From Siphonodentalium dalli (Eukaryota; Mollusca; Scaphopoda; Gadilida; Siphonodentaliidae): a stretch of 64,000 bases of DNA. The stretch is taken from positions 3,224,001-3,288,000 of the forward strand of contig CP136061.1 in the NCBI GenBank assembly GCA_032622095.1. Direction: 5' to 3'. This document shows, in pieces, positions 1 to 11,539 of this stretch; position 1 is the first letter of the stretch, and each line of letters begins with the position of its first letter. A model generated the notes under the pieces. That model was not told the DNA's origin, ran no database searches, and saw nothing but the letters and a program-made list of their open reading frames with translations. The position numbers were made by a program, and so were the translations under genes.

Positions 1-363
1 GTAAGTGTGCTATCACATCAAATACCGATACCTTATTACGACAATTTCTCAAAAAGCAAAAACAAAATATTAAAAACACTAAGTAAATTTTTCTCGCGCT
101 ATCTGTATTTATGCAATTAAGCCTCAGTTGATCGATTGATTGATTGAGGTTTAATGTCGCTTTCGTCAACTAAGGCTATATCACGACATTGCCAGTTTTA
201 GTCGTGGAGGAAATCCGTACACTTATGGTTAATATAGTTAATAGGTATTTCATTTGCTGATTAACTACTCGACCATGGGCGGCAAACCACCGGCAATCGA
301 CGAATAAATGGCAACTCTACCTCTTGTAACTCTAACAAGTTTGAGTTACAATGTCCACTATGT

Positions 364-443
364 GGATTTGAACCCTTATCGCCATCACTGAAGGCGAATA
401 GCTTTGGATTTGTACCCTTTACCGACTGAGCCACCGAGGCCCC
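364..443 (-). repeat. tRNA-derived SINE head (relic)
   Basis: Read on the minus strand, this stretch has a GGGGCCTCGG start, an A-box-like TGGCTCAGTCGG (422-433) and a B-box-like GGTTCAAATCC (364-374). These are the two internal RNA polymerase III promoter blocks of a tRNA. The body between them does not fold as a normal tRNA, so I read it as the 5' head of a SINE rather than a functional tRNA gene. The tail lies to the left, toward lower coordinates. Confidence 0.5.
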
Positions 444-830
444 TTAAGCATGATTATGTGACAAATACATTTAAATGAATTGATAAAAACACAGACAATA
501 CAGTAATTTTGTTAGATTTTGGGCTCTTACATAAGATGTCCCTGGGTATGGATACTATCCGATGGGTATGCCGTTCAGAACTCCGGGCTCTATATTCCTA
601 GTTTCATATATAATATTGGTCAAATTAGTAATATAGTGGTAGGTATGTGATTATGAGATATATAGATACGCATTATGGAACACAAGTTGATTGGAACTAT
701 TTAGGGACAAAACAAAAAGACAGTTAACTAGTAACACCTTAGAGAATATCATACATTTAATTCAAATTTATGCCCACATAACTTAGTCAAAATGTGTGTT
801 TAAATGTTGATTCAAAAACAATTACTCTTT

Positions 831-942
831 CCAGTAAGGAATATTTTTGTTCCATTTTATACTTTCTAGCAGAGTTTCCCCATCTCGAGTCACATTTGTG
901 AAACTAATTGTGACCATGCACATACTCCCTGGTGTGTCTGAG
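831..942 (+). repeat. dispersed repeat, copy 1 (pair with 3841)
   Basis: This ~110-bp block reappears in direct orientation at 3841-3950 with a few substitutions. Both start at CCAGTAAGGA and end at CATACTCCCT. No coding content is recognised. Confidence 0.7.
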
Positions 943-1136
943 GAATCATGATAGCCATGTTATATATACGTTTACCATAGCGTATATCACACAATTGTTA
1001 CTCCATGGAATATTCTACATTCTATTCTCCTCGACTCACTCCTGCTCATCGACAATTAAGGTATGCTCTTATTACTTAGATGTGTAATCTTGTATTTATA
1101 CACAGTGCTTAACCATTACATAATTAACCACAGCTC

Positions 1137-1290
1137 CTCCCTTAAGTTAATAATACGGTACACGTGGTACAGTTATACCACATCACCTCCCTTAAGTTAA
1201 TAATATGGTACACGTGGTACAGTTATACCACATCATCTTCCTTAAGTTAATAATATGGTACACGTGGTGCAGTTATACCACATCATCTCC
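1137..1290 (+). repeat. 50-bp tandem repeat, three copies
   Basis: CTTAAGTTAATAAT begins at 1141, 1191 and 1241, a 50-bp period. Each unit contains GGTACACGTGG followed by a near mirror, TTATACCACAT. The third copy breaks off at 1291. Confidence 0.85.
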
Positions 1291-1321
1291 CTTGAATATA
1301 ATTAAAACGATGCAACGTCTC

Positions 1322-1481
1322 GTGAAGAGCATTTCATCTCATTTCCTTGACCTGTGATTGTGAGTGTGATCTTGAAACAAATACAACATAAATAGAACAG
1401 AACACGCATCTTACTCGATAATCCATTATCGAATAAGACGCGGATGGCGCAATGATCTATTTATTTACAAATGTTACTATG
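1322..1481 (+). repeat. 160-bp direct repeat, left copy
   Basis: This block recurs at 1780-1939 (458 bp away) with about ten substitutions. Both copies contain a small perfect hairpin, TCGATAATCCATTATCGA. The arrangement resembles two short LTRs around a 300-bp interior, but I see no TG...CA ends and no target-site duplication. It may be a simple duplication. Confidence 0.75.
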
Positions 1482-1779
1482 TGACAACAGCAACATTGAT
1501 TAGCATGGGCAAATTGACCCGATGATTGTCACGGGATAGCTGGGGATCAACTTAAAACTGATATTATCATATGTGAGCAATACAGAAATGTTCTTATCTT
1601 CTTAGACGATATGTAGGAACATTGGTACACATGGCTCACGTGACCAGGGAGATATTACGGGATAGGCGCCTTTGATCTCAGATGACTTGAACGGGGACAA
1701 TTTTTTTTTATTAACATAGCTGGTCAATGAAGAGCGTTTTGTTATCAGCTCAGAAGATATGTGGGGCATGTGGCCCATT

Positions 1780-1939
1780 GTGAAGAGCATTTCATCTCAT
1801 TTCCTTGACCTGTGATTGCGAGAGTGACGTTGAAACAAATACAACATAACTAGATCACAACACGCATCTTACTCGATAATCCATTATCGAGTTAGTTGCG
1901 GATGGCTCAGTGATATATTTATTTACAAATGTTACTATG
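1780..1939 (+). repeat. 160-bp direct repeat, right copy
   Basis: Partner of the block at 1322-1481. The match ends at GTTACTATGT. From here to about 3360 I see only AT-rich sequence with short unsupported open frames. Confidence 0.75.
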
Positions 1940-3469
1940 TTCCATCCGCAACGAGTTTCGAAAATAAGGAAAGTTTTGTTCTGTGTGTATTCTACACTGC
2001 TGTGTCAGATGAATTAAAACCACGACTGTCACTTGTATTATGAATTAAGTCTGATGAATAACCAGTAACGGTCAGACATCACCCGAAGAGAAGTGTTGAC
2101 GTAATGTATGTCAAATTCCTTGGCGACCACGTCAACATGGCTGTATTTCTGTTGAAAAGATACATCACGTCAAGGGTGTGGAATAAAGTACATGATAGTG
2201 TTGTTTACTATTATATACCGGTATACATGTAAGTCCATGGATAAATGTTGATTTATGATGTATTTGTGTTAAAGGTTTGTTCGAATGCCTGAAAATGTAA
2301 AACATGCAATTACTACTGGTTTACTGTACAGCGGATAGTCGTCATTGAATATATTGAGGCAATAATGTTTGCACCAGTAAGTTTAATATTTTTTACAGCG
2401 AAATAAATTAATATTCATAACTTTCACTTCGCTGTTGATATTTGTCCGCGAACCCAATGTTCAGTGGATTGCATTATGGCGACTGTGTGTGAATTTGTCG
2501 GTCACACAAGTACATTGTGACCTTTTTGTCGACATGGGGTTTGGTCCATTACCCCATTGCATTTACTTGGCAATTGTGTTACATGGTACAGATGGACAAA
2601 CACTGCTTATACATTGTGTTATCTATATGGCCATTTGTATTACATGCAAACCGGGCCAATATGTTGACTAACTGTCTTGTCGAGGAGGCACATGCATATG
2701 TGTGACAGTTATATTCAGTATTTGGACGTCAAGAATTCTGAACCATAGTCAAATTTAATGTAAATTGTAAATCAGTTGTTTGGGGCTGGTAGTTTTATTG
2801 TATCTGCTGTCGCACGATATTTACTGAACAAGGACCAACCGAGCGGTTTCTCCATTTGTTTGATCAGGGACAAGTGGACTGTTACAAATCAATTCATAAT
2901 CACATTATAATCAGTCTGGAAGCCTTATCAGTATAAACACCACAACATACTGTTATGACATATACATTATGTGATAGCAGAGACAGGTCCTTTCCCAATT
3001 GAACACATTTAGGTAGAAGTGACCCGTTTAGGGAATAAGTGCTGAACCACTTCGATTGTTTGAACCTTGGGACCAGTGCAATTCGCTAGTGACCAATTTA
3101 CTTTTCCAAAAAAAAGTTGTTTCATGTTTTTACTGAGAGGCTTTACGACAGGAGAAGAGAAGCGTATTCAATCAAACAATATCTTACGATTACACATATT
3201 CATGTATATATGATACAGTGTTGGGACATACATATTCCGGAAATAACTTTGGTCATATGTTGTATTGTTCTCAGAGACACATATGTTATATCTACATGTA
3301 CACATACATGAATGGATTGCAATAGTTGCCATGCAGATCAAAATTAAAAACATATATTTATTAACGCCCACCGGGTGTATACTGGTGGGCAAATTTTATA
3401 TCGCTGTCTGTCTGTGGACGTGTTATAAATAGATAATCGTTTTTTTCCGGTTTTGACAATTCGCAGTAG

Positions 3470-3545
3470 GTCCCTATTTGCGGAGTCTGTTTGCGGAGGT
3501 CCCCGAATTCTCGGAGTTCCCCTAAAATTGTCGAAATATGATGAT
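3470..3545 (+). repeat. dispersed repeat, inverted partner at 62.9 kb
   Basis: The segment with GTCCCTATTTGCGGAG and CCCCGAATTCTCGGAGTTCC is found in reverse complement at about 62866-62940. The two copies lie near opposite ends of the window in inverted orientation. It may be part of a longer dispersed element, but no ends could be fixed. Confidence 0.6.
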
Positions 3546-3840
3546 TTTAATGAAGGAACGGGTGCGTATATGTTAATTGATACGTATTTGAAACAAATAA
3601 CGACACGATTTATAGCAGGAACACAATGACTCCGATTTTTGATCCGCATTTAGAGACTTCTGGTGTGGTGAATTAGAAACATGCAGTAATAAGGCGTAGT
3701 TTTTGTAATAATTTGAAGGAATAGTTGTGTTATCGGAATTCTGAGGCAGTGCATTCATGTAACCAATGTATTTTACATTTTTTTTTATAATTTATATCTA
3801 TGCGTAATACTATTATCTTGAGGGCGTTACTATTTCTGAT

Positions 3841-3950
3841 TCCAGTAAGGAGTATTTTGTTCCATGTTATACTTTCTAACATAGTTTCCCCATCTCGAAT
3901 CACATTTGTGAAACTAATTGTGAGCATGCATATACTCCCTGTTGTGTAAT
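3841..3950 (+). repeat. dispersed repeat, copy 2 (pair with 831)
   Basis: Direct-orientation partner of the block at 831-942. It is about 90% identical by eye. Confidence 0.7.
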
Positions 3951-4021
3951 CCATGTACGCGTACTACATGTGTTAAAACATAGTCAAAAGGTGGGTAAGA
4001 ATTTCGATTAAAAATGTGTTG

Positions 4022-5215
4022 CATTAGGATAGGATAGGATAGGATATTTTATTTCAATATACACATATTAATGCATAATACATTTGACAAATATTATATT
4101 GTATATTTGAGGGGGTGGCATAGTCAGACTAGACTGTCTTACTGCCACCCCCTTAAAGAAGAAAAGATGTTACGATAGGCGGTCAAGATTTATTGTACAA
4201 TGCACGGCTATATAATTATGTATCACACAACGGTTGCATTTAACTGGGTTATATACATGGAGGGTATACGTCTAGGTAAATCGCTTATTGGTTACTCGAT
4301 GGTTTGTCTCTTTCTTGTCAGTGGGATGTTCCTTGAAAGTCGAGTAGGAATGTGGTGAGTGAGGTTGAGGATTGCGATATAGGGGAAGTCACTTATTGAC
4401 GAGCTACCACACAGTCGGGACATCGTTGATTGTTGCATTTAATTGTTGCAGCATAATTTTTAATGCAATCGGCATGTAAACGCCGTTTGAATTTGTGTCT
4501 GGATTGGTATGATGTAAATTCGTTATCTAAGTTGTTCCATATAGTTGGAAAAGAATGGAATGGTAGTTGTTGGGACCAAGCTGTTCTTGGGTTTTTTTTA
4601 AATAGTGGGTGCTTTTGCCGGGTGTCTGGTCCGGTTTTGCGTTTGGTAAACATGTCGGTGAATGATTATATTAAGCGCATATGATACCAATCATGCATGA
4701 AAACAGCCGCTTGTACTTTGTGGATGTCGTAGATTTTGAGTATATTTTCTTTTTTAAAGAGAGGTTCTGTGTGGCTTCTATATTTCTTATTACATAAAAC
4801 TCGTATCACGCGTTTTTGAAGCATGAAATTTTTGTTCACCGCAGGGACGTGTCCCCATATTTGAACACCGTAGACGAGATGGCTTTGTATTAGAGCATAA
4901 TATAATGTTTTAAGTGCGCTACCAGGAAAGAAGTGTTTAACTTTATTGATGTGGTATATGGCATTCACCATTTTAGAACAAACAGAGGACACATGTTTTT
5001 TGAAAGTCAGGTTTTCATCTTTATGGATTCCTTAGAATTTTGTGGAGGATTCATGCTCAAGATTTCCTGTCTTGGTTAGTTCCTTATTATTTAAGTAAAC
5101 CTTTATAAAGTTCCATTTGTCATCATTGTTCTCTGGGTGTATTAGCATATAGTTGTTTTTTTAGTATTGATCACTAACTTATTGCTGCAGCACCAAGCAA
5201 TTGAAAGCTAAGCAT
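4022..5215 (-). mobile_element. non-LTR retrotransposon (LINE), truncated 3' end
   Basis: Translated on the minus strand, this is the C-terminal part of a LINE reverse transcriptase ORF. From 5' to 3' there is a WCCSNKLVINTKKT motif of the RT thumb side (near 5200-5150), then KF*GIHKDENLTFKKHV, then YYALIQSHLVYGVQIWG, and a final block with IWNNLDNEF and FKRRLH before the stop near 4393. The piece is dead: it has in-frame stops near 5033 and 4665 and a frameshift near 5150. The 3' end carries a short (ATCCT)n tail, seen on the + strand as GGATA repeats at 4027-4046, as is common for CR1/Jockey-type LINEs with microsatellite tails. The 5' part is absent, which fits 5' truncation on insertion. 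The clade assignment is uncertain. Confidence 0.82.
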
Positions 5216-5650
5216 TTCCTTCATGTTCAGACCATAGATTCGTGGTCACTAGTCTATTAATAATGCCAAACCTCTATATCTTTGTTTCTGGGGACAGCTT
5301 AACAATATAACAATCAATCAGCATGCATACTTGTCACCAATGTGTAAGTTATAACTTATGACTCACTGAATTTGAATATATGTATTTAAAGTCGTATTCA
5401 TTCCTCAACCATATTCTTATCAAATCATGTATAATGTGCTCAAAACATAAAACAGATATCAATGCTATGTCATTCTTGTTACTAGTGTCGGTGTCTTTAT
5501 TTACACAGTCCATACTCTTAAAATATACATAAACCCAAATTATTAAACCATTAAGCCAATATTGGAATTTTGCATTACTCAAAACCTAATCCTATACAGT
5601 TGGAACATTTTATTAGACCAAATCTTATATAGTTGGAAATGTTATGGTCT

Positions 5651-5666
5651 CACCCCCCCCCCCCAT
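5651..5666 (+). repeat. poly-C tract
   Basis: A run of about fourteen cytosines, followed by ordinary sequence. Nothing recognisable lies in 5215-6160 otherwise; two overlapping minus-strand open frames at 5783-6083 match nothing I know. Confidence 0.8.
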
Positions 5667-6160
5667 TCGGACCACACTAGCAACGTCTATGAGTGGTGCC
5701 CATCAGCGAGCACATCGACCGTTTGTCGCTTTTCATAAATCCAAAGAGGTGATAGGCCCGTGACACCGAAATCGCATTCAAATCAAATCACGGGCTTGAA
5801 GGGGCTTGAAGTGATGCGTGGCGTCGTGGTTGATGTCAGATCCAAATCTAAGAAACCCTCGTCCCTCATCAGCATTACGTATATAAGATCAACCATGCTG
5901 ACAACGAACTGAATTTCCGCCACACATGACCTGGGATTTATACCAGCATTGCCACCACAATATATCACGAGAATCCCGGGCCGTATGTTGTGACTGGTCA
6001 TATAAATTATTGACAATAAACATGTCATGATTATCGTATTGTTGGAACTCAGACAAGTAGAGTTTCAAGGGACTGTATTCCAAAAACCGGCTTTGAGTTG
6101 TAAAAGTGGTACGAAAGTCTCTTGTCCAAGTTAATATAGAGGATATTGAGATATATGTAC

Positions 6161-6257
6161 GTTATAAGCACGGTGTCCCATTTATAAGTGAAATAAAATT
6201 CACAAGCGCCCGGAGTGGTGTTTATTTCACTTATAAATCGGGCGCCGTGCTTATAAC
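6161..6257 (+). repeat. fold-back (MITE-like) hairpin, 37-bp arms
   Basis: Left arm 6161-6197 and right arm 6221-6257 are inverted copies with only a few mismatches, separated by a 23-nt loop. The outer ends read GTTATAAGCACGG. No clear target-site duplication could be fixed. This is probably a short non-autonomous element. Confidence 0.75.
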
Positions 6258-6313
6258 ATATTTATGACACCTAATCAGCCCGAGAACTTTACAATCAGTG
6301 AGTATGTCGTACA

Positions 6314-6730
6314 AATTAAATATATGGTGAGTCCTACAAGCCTGGTCCGGTGAATACCAATCAATACTCCATATAGTCGATATTACACCCATACATGTCA
6401 ACGCACTGTCACATATCTTATAATGGAGTATGTGTTTACAGTTATTCTACCGCCCTCGACCAATACATTGGTGTACATCCACACGGGAAGACGCCTTGCG
6501 CTCCATCTTCAGTATTTCAGTGAACTATATTTATATGTATTTGTGTGTTGATCTTAGATTAATTAAAGAGTATCCCACTACTCTTCTCTTCTATTGTGAT
6601 TATTTCTACGTATCGGATGTATGTATTACATATACATCCGAAGCCGGATTTATAATATCACAAGCAGCACTTTCGCCCGACGCAAGTTATCCAATGGGAT
6701 CCGTTATCGACCTTTTTATTCTGAATGTAT
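6314..6730 (+). repeat. 417-bp dispersed repeat, copy 1
   Basis: Starts at AATTAAATATATGGTGAG and ends at TATTCTGAATGT. It is nearly identical to 9199-9611; one copy differs by a 4-bp indel near TACATATACATCCG. The ~100-codon open frame inside both copies is not recognised and I do not call it a gene. Confidence 0.85.
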
Positions 6731-6731
6731 G

Positions 6732-7163
6732 TTAGTTGTTGCCTGTGCTGTACAACGGTCTGTCGTTGGTTGCATTTTTTATTGTGTTGGTGAGTGGGGG
6801 TCTGAATTTGCCACTGTTCAGGATAGTAATTTCAAGATTTCCCCGACAAAGCAAATGCCCATGCAATTCGTCCGAATATACCACCCCATCGATCTGAAGA
6901 TTTAGTATAGTATATTTGCTATTACAAACTGTTCGGATTTCATTTTTATTAACGTTTATATCTTCTTTGGCATGATGTTTCGCTCTTGTTTTCCATGTCG
7001 CTTGGTCCCTCCATTTGCTTGTTGTGAAAAACATGGTATCACAGCCCATGTTAGTAATGCTCACCTCGCTGAACCAATTATTTGTTGGAATGATCGGGAA
7101 TGCATATAATTGGTCAATCAAGCTCTGCTCCGCGAATATAATACAGAATTTTGTTATGATCAC
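6732..7163 (-). other. unrecognised 143-codon open frame
   Basis: This is the longest minus-strand open frame in the first 10 kb outside repeats. The translation has ordinary amino-acid composition, with a Cys near its centre (RTVCNSKY) and another in HLLCRGNL. That faintly resembles the spacing of an Ig-like fold, but no tryptophan or DxGxYxC signature supports it. It starts just after the 417-bp repeat ends and lies 260 bp upstream of SRCR exon 1 on the other strand. It could be an old exon or chance. Confidence 0.2.
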
Positions 7164-7425
7164 GACAGACCGTTTGATAGAACAGGCGACGACTAAAAGA
7201 TTTTACAGTAAATAAAGGTCGGTCACCGAACCTCATTAGATTGCTTCAATTGGCCGAGGGCTGATTGGCGTGTTATAAATAGAAGTAGATGTCTAGCAAT
7301 ATCTACAACATATGTGTACATATGAGAGCGCACGGCCAACACATTACAAAAATAATAGCAACAAAATAAATATACATACACATACTTGCTTGATACTAAA
7401 CGTCTTCATGTGTGTTCCATTTTAG

Positions 7426-7722
7426 GCGATATTCGGTTAGTTGGTGGAAATATTACAGCATCTGGTCGAGTTGAAGTGTATAGGAACGAGCAATGGGGAA
7501 CGGTGTGCAACAACGGATGGGATAATACTGATGCAGCTATCGTGTGCAGGACTCTTGGTTTCCAAGGCGGTATTGCCAGAAGCTATGGACAAGGGACGGG
7601 ACCGATCTGGCTGGACGAAGTCACATGCGCTGGAAATGAGATTTCAGTGTGGGATTGCACTCACAACGGATGGGGAACAAATAGCTGTCAACACACCCAG
7701 GATGCTGGGGTGGAATGTCCGG
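7426..7722 (+). CDS. SRCR domain exon 1 (partial gene)
   Basis: This 297-bp exon encodes one complete scavenger receptor cysteine-rich domain, an extracellular ligand-binding module of innate-immune and adhesion receptors. Visible motifs in order are IRLVGG, GRVEVY, QWGTVC, AAIVCRTLGF, GPIWLDEVTC and DAGVEC. It has six cysteines, lacking the C1 and C4 positions of eight-cysteine domains. It is coded by a single exon, as in group B-type SRCR genes and many invertebrate ones. The acceptor is TTCCATTTTAG just before 7426 and the donor is GTAAGT at 7723. Both boundaries are phase 1, so the exon can be added or skipped without a frame change. The open frame continues past the donor, but the SRCR homology stops exactly there. 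The gene's other exons are inferred; start, signal peptide and membrane anchor are not in view. Confidence 0.94.
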
Positions 7723-7871
7723 GTAAGTTAATGATTGTATACATCATACTTATGTATAAAGGAGCACACATCATGTGTACCTAATCTACAAAATGAGAAA
7801 ACAAATTACGACGATATTGATGATGACGTTATAAACGTTGCCAGGACGACAATCACTAAGATGCCAAGATG

Positions 7872-8101
7872 AAGATGATTAGCGATGACGATGATGATGA
7901 TGACGATGATGATGACGACGGCGATGACGATAATGATGATGATGATGATGATGATGATGGACAATGATGATGATTATGATGATGAGGATGATGAGGATGG
8001 TGATGATGATGATGATGAAACTGATGATGAGACAATGTCGAGGACGATGATGACGATGGAGACGTCGATGATGATGATGATGATGATGATTATGATAATG
8101 T
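7872..8101 (+). repeat. GAT/ATG trinucleotide microsatellite
   Basis: About 230 bp of imperfect (GAT)n. Open frames across it encode only Asp, Met or Ser runs and are artefacts. It lies in the intron after SRCR exon 1. Confidence 0.92.
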
Positions 8102-8420
8102 AAGTGACCCCATTGTATATATGTATATATCCATGTTCTGCATTAATCTGCAGCTTTGACAATTAAAGCATAGCATAGCAAAGAAGAGCAACAACATGCA
8201 AATTAAACTGTTAATAAACGTTTTCTACCAAACTTACATTCATTAATATAAATGATATTCGGAATACACTGATGTGTACATTACATCATAGAGAATCGTA
8301 TACGAGAAATATTCACGAGTCCTTGACGAGAGGCGATTTCAAGAAAACGATTATCACCATGTTATAACATACTTATAAGACTCACTAGGACAACGACAAT
8401 TTGCGGGATAACTAACTGCC

Positions 8421-8905
8421 AATGTCGTCTTGATTAACTGGCAAACAGTAACCATATACACATGTATGCATGATGCCTAATTTACAGTCCCCGGACAATG
8501 AGATAGAGAGTTTCTTCGGTGTCTCCAATCTATGTATGCTGTATTATCTGATCTAATATACTAAATGGATATATCCATACATATACGACATACATAATGC
8601 CATTGTTAATTGTGAAGGTAATTATTTGTTGAACATGTTCCTGATATTCACTTGTTTATTAATATCTGTCTTGGTTCGGTCTATCATATTGTCAATTTTT
8701 TTTAACTTTATTGGAAAATGGGTTTGCAAAATTAACAAATGAGTTTGGGCACAAGTGTTGTTACCTAGAATTGCTCCGTTTCGTTGGCTATTGGGCGGTA
8801 GTCATATTACTTGTTGTTCGAGGAACTTCCAATTTTAACGGACAATAAAGAGCGTTTCTGGATGTTTTGATGTGGTAAACAGTAAAGAGCGTTTTCGTGA
8901 AAAAC
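8421..8905 (+). repeat. ~490-bp dispersed repeat, copy 1
   Basis: Begins at AATGTCGTCTTGATTAACTG and runs to GTGAAAAACACAATAAA. It is repeated at 9606-10098 with scattered substitutions. It contains GACAATAAAGAGCGTTTC twice as a short internal motif. Confidence 0.82.
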
Positions 8906-9200
8906 ACAATAAAAGTTAATATCACTCCCTATCACTTCTCTAGATCGTTACAAAGCACATGAGTATTTCGTTATATTTTAATACATTTTGGACCGTGAAA
9001 CAAATGAGTTATGACTAGGATAAGTTTGACGCTCTAATTCATTGTGCCACATTACTGGATGTTTTCTTTTCAGTGTCGCATATTACATGCTCACTCCCTG
9101 TGTATGTTTTCTCATATGTGAATGCTTGACAAGTTCAATGTTCCCGGTTCAAACTCTCTAGAGTTTACTTATGAAGTTTTAGCCGCCAAATCCCTCAATT
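8906..9200 (+). repeat. ~295-bp dispersed repeat, copy 1
   Basis: Matches 14133-14440, from AGTTAATAT(C/G)ACTCCC through GACTAGGATAAGTTTGACGC to CCCTCAA. The copy at 14 kb carries a small extra segment near TTTCGACCCTTTGG. Confidence 0.8.
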
Positions 9201-9611
9201 AAATATATGGTGAGTCCTACAAGCCTGGTCCGGTGAATACCAATCAATACTCCATATAGTCGATATTACACCCATACATGTCAACGCACTGTCACATATC
9301 TTATAATGGAGTATGTGTTTACAGTTATTCTACCGCCCTCGACCAATACATTGGTGTACATCCACACGGGAAGACGCCTTGCGCTCCATCTTCAGTATTT
9401 CAGTGAACTATATTTATATGTATTTGTGTGTTGATCTTGGATTAATTAAAGAGTATCCCACTACTCTTCTCTTCTTTTGTGATTATTTCTACGTATCGGA
9501 TGTATGTATTACATACATCCGAAGCCGGATTTATAATATCACAAGCAGCACTTTCGACCGACGCAAGTTATCCAATGGGATCCGTTATCGACCTTTTTAT
9601 TCTGAATGTCG
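9199..9611 (+). repeat. 417-bp dispersed repeat, copy 2
   Basis: Second copy of the 6314-6730 block. It is followed directly by the second copy of the 8421 block, so three repeat modules have been shuffled into a new order here. Confidence 0.85.
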
Positions 9612-10098
9612 TCTTGATTAACTGGCAAACAGTAACCATATACACATGTATGCATGATGCCTAATTAACAGTCCCGGACAATGAGATAGAGAGTTTCTTC
9701 GGTGTCTCCAATCTATGTATGCTGTATTATCTGATCTAATATACTAAATGGATATATCCATACATATACGACATACATAATGCCATTGTGAATTGTGAAG
9801 GTAATTATTTGTTGAACATGTTCCTGATATTTATTTGTTTATTAATATCTGTCTTGGTTTGGTCTATCAAATTGTCAACTTTTTTGAACTTCATTGGAAA
9901 ATGTGTTTGCAAAATTTACAAATGAGTTTTGGACACAAGTGTTGTTATTTATAATTGCTCCGTTTCGTTGCCTATTGGGCGGTAGTCACATTACTTGTTG
10001 TTCGAGGAGCTTCCAATTTTACCGGACAATAAAGAGCGTTTCTTGATGTTTTGATGTGGTAAACAGTAAAGATCGTTTTCGTGAAAAACATAATAAAT
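9606..10098 (+). repeat. ~490-bp dispersed repeat, copy 2
   Basis: Second copy of the 8421-8905 block. The sequence after it (10100-10320) contains a small hairpin, GATGACAAAAA...TTTTTTGTCATC at 10148-10178, and is otherwise featureless. Confidence 0.82.
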
Positions 10099-10344
10099 AG
10101 AGAATATCTACACTTTTTGGTTGGATATGGGAATTATCTCATGCGCGATGACAAAAACGAATTTATTTTTTGTCATCACGTTCTGTTTATTATATGCTCC
10201 GCTCAGTTGGCCCATGGCTCAACTAGAAAGAAGAGTAACAAGTGAAAATTTGTATACCCAAGCACAGCCATGGTAATGATATTGTGCATATAAAAATAGT
10301 TCCATTTTTCAGACAGCTTGGTTGAGGGGAAAATTGGCTAACAT

Positions 10345-10635
10345 CTATTGGCTGTTTTCGCTGTCCGACTCGATGATGTGAACACGCTTAAATTTCTTTG
10401 TTGGTGGTTTCTCAGAATAACTAGGCCCCTGTGACAAGCAAAGTAGATTTTCATTTCTGTTTTTGTATCTACTGCTCTGTGAAGCACCAAAGTAGACATT
10501 CACATTGCCATGGAACACATTTTCTTTGAAAACAGAGCTCATTATATCCTGTGGTGTTTGGTTGACCGAAACATCCTCATCAATACACCTTTTAGACACA
10601 GTTGATGAAGGCGGAGGCCTCTCGCAGGCTTTCCG
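10345..10635 (-). pseudogene. probable last exon of the Crypton-like gene
   Basis: The minus-strand open frame begins after a good acceptor (CCCTACTAG at about 10636-10644) and ends at a stop at 10345. The translation contains VFKENVFHGNVNVYFG, resembling the short C-terminal block after DUF3504 recombinases, then a basic, serine-rich tail (PTKKFKRVHI, ESDSENSQ). It lies on the same strand about 900 bp downstream of the recombinase part, so I infer an intron of that size. The exon is bracketed by a perfect 15-bp inverted repeat (10326-10340 and 10675-10689). The assignment to the same gene is inference. Confidence 0.45.
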
Positions 10636-10644
10636 CTAGTAGGG

Positions 10645-11535
10645 CAGGGGGTCCCTTCAAGGGTCCCATTCTCCTAGCCAATTTTCCCCCTTCTGTCATG
10701 TATACCACAATACATATTCCATATGTATAAAGGTACCGTATACAGATATTTATTTCTCAATTGTGTTGGGTCAGTACTAAGAAATTTAAATAGTTGACAA
10801 CTTTATTTGATTTTTTAGAGAGTACACCTCGGACCGATCTAACACTAAAGTTGGATGTCAGTATGTCTGTAGGCCAGAGCTAAAATTCAATGTGCAGGGT
10901 TTTTACTGAAATGCTCCGGATTCTGAACGAGCACACCCGGCTCTGCACGCTAGCTCCAACATGCAGACACAGTTAGAGGAACTGAGGAAGTGATCAAACA
11001 AGACATCGCTAGAACACATGCTTTGGAGTCCGCTGGTTAAGTTGCAGCAGATAGGTTACGAAAAATGACCGCCAATAATTTAATCATACCCACTTATTCT
11101 ATCTTCATGTCGTAAAATATAAATATCACTCCATTTTTTTTAAAGCATCTTATCTATGTAAATCTAAAATTTAGCTTGATATTTAGAACTAAAACATTAC
11201 GCCTTTATTCTATTCCTTCATTGCTTCCAACCTGCAATCGTCTATCTGCTGAATGTTATATTCCGGCACGTTATGCATCCAAACTATCTGCCGAGTTTTG
11301 AATAGTGAGTCGTTTAACTTCAATGGGCGCGTTTTCGTATACTGGGAACAACGCAAGGCCTTCACCACCGGTGATCTATAACATGGCAATTAATTTTTTA
11401 TCTAATAAATTTTCTAGGTTTTAAAGTTATTGCGGTTGATAGCATAGTAACTTGGGTAGAAAATGGATGCAAAATGATCAGCAAATCTACTCTCTGATTC
11501 TTCTATTGGCTGATACAACTAAAGTAGGTGCACTG
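10645..11535. other. probable intron of the Crypton-like gene
   Basis: No coding or repeat signature is recognised. A GTGTAA or GTAAAC donor candidate sits at the end of the recombinase frame, near 11542 on the minus strand. Confidence 0.3.
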
Positions 11536-11539
11536 GTGT

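Noticed and set aside
1322-1939. Short LTR retrotransposon (TRIM)
   Set aside because: Two 160-bp direct repeats exist, but there are no TG/CA termini, primer-binding site or target duplication.
7885-8162. Asp-, Met- or Ser-rich open frames
   Set aside because: Translations of the GAT microsatellite only.
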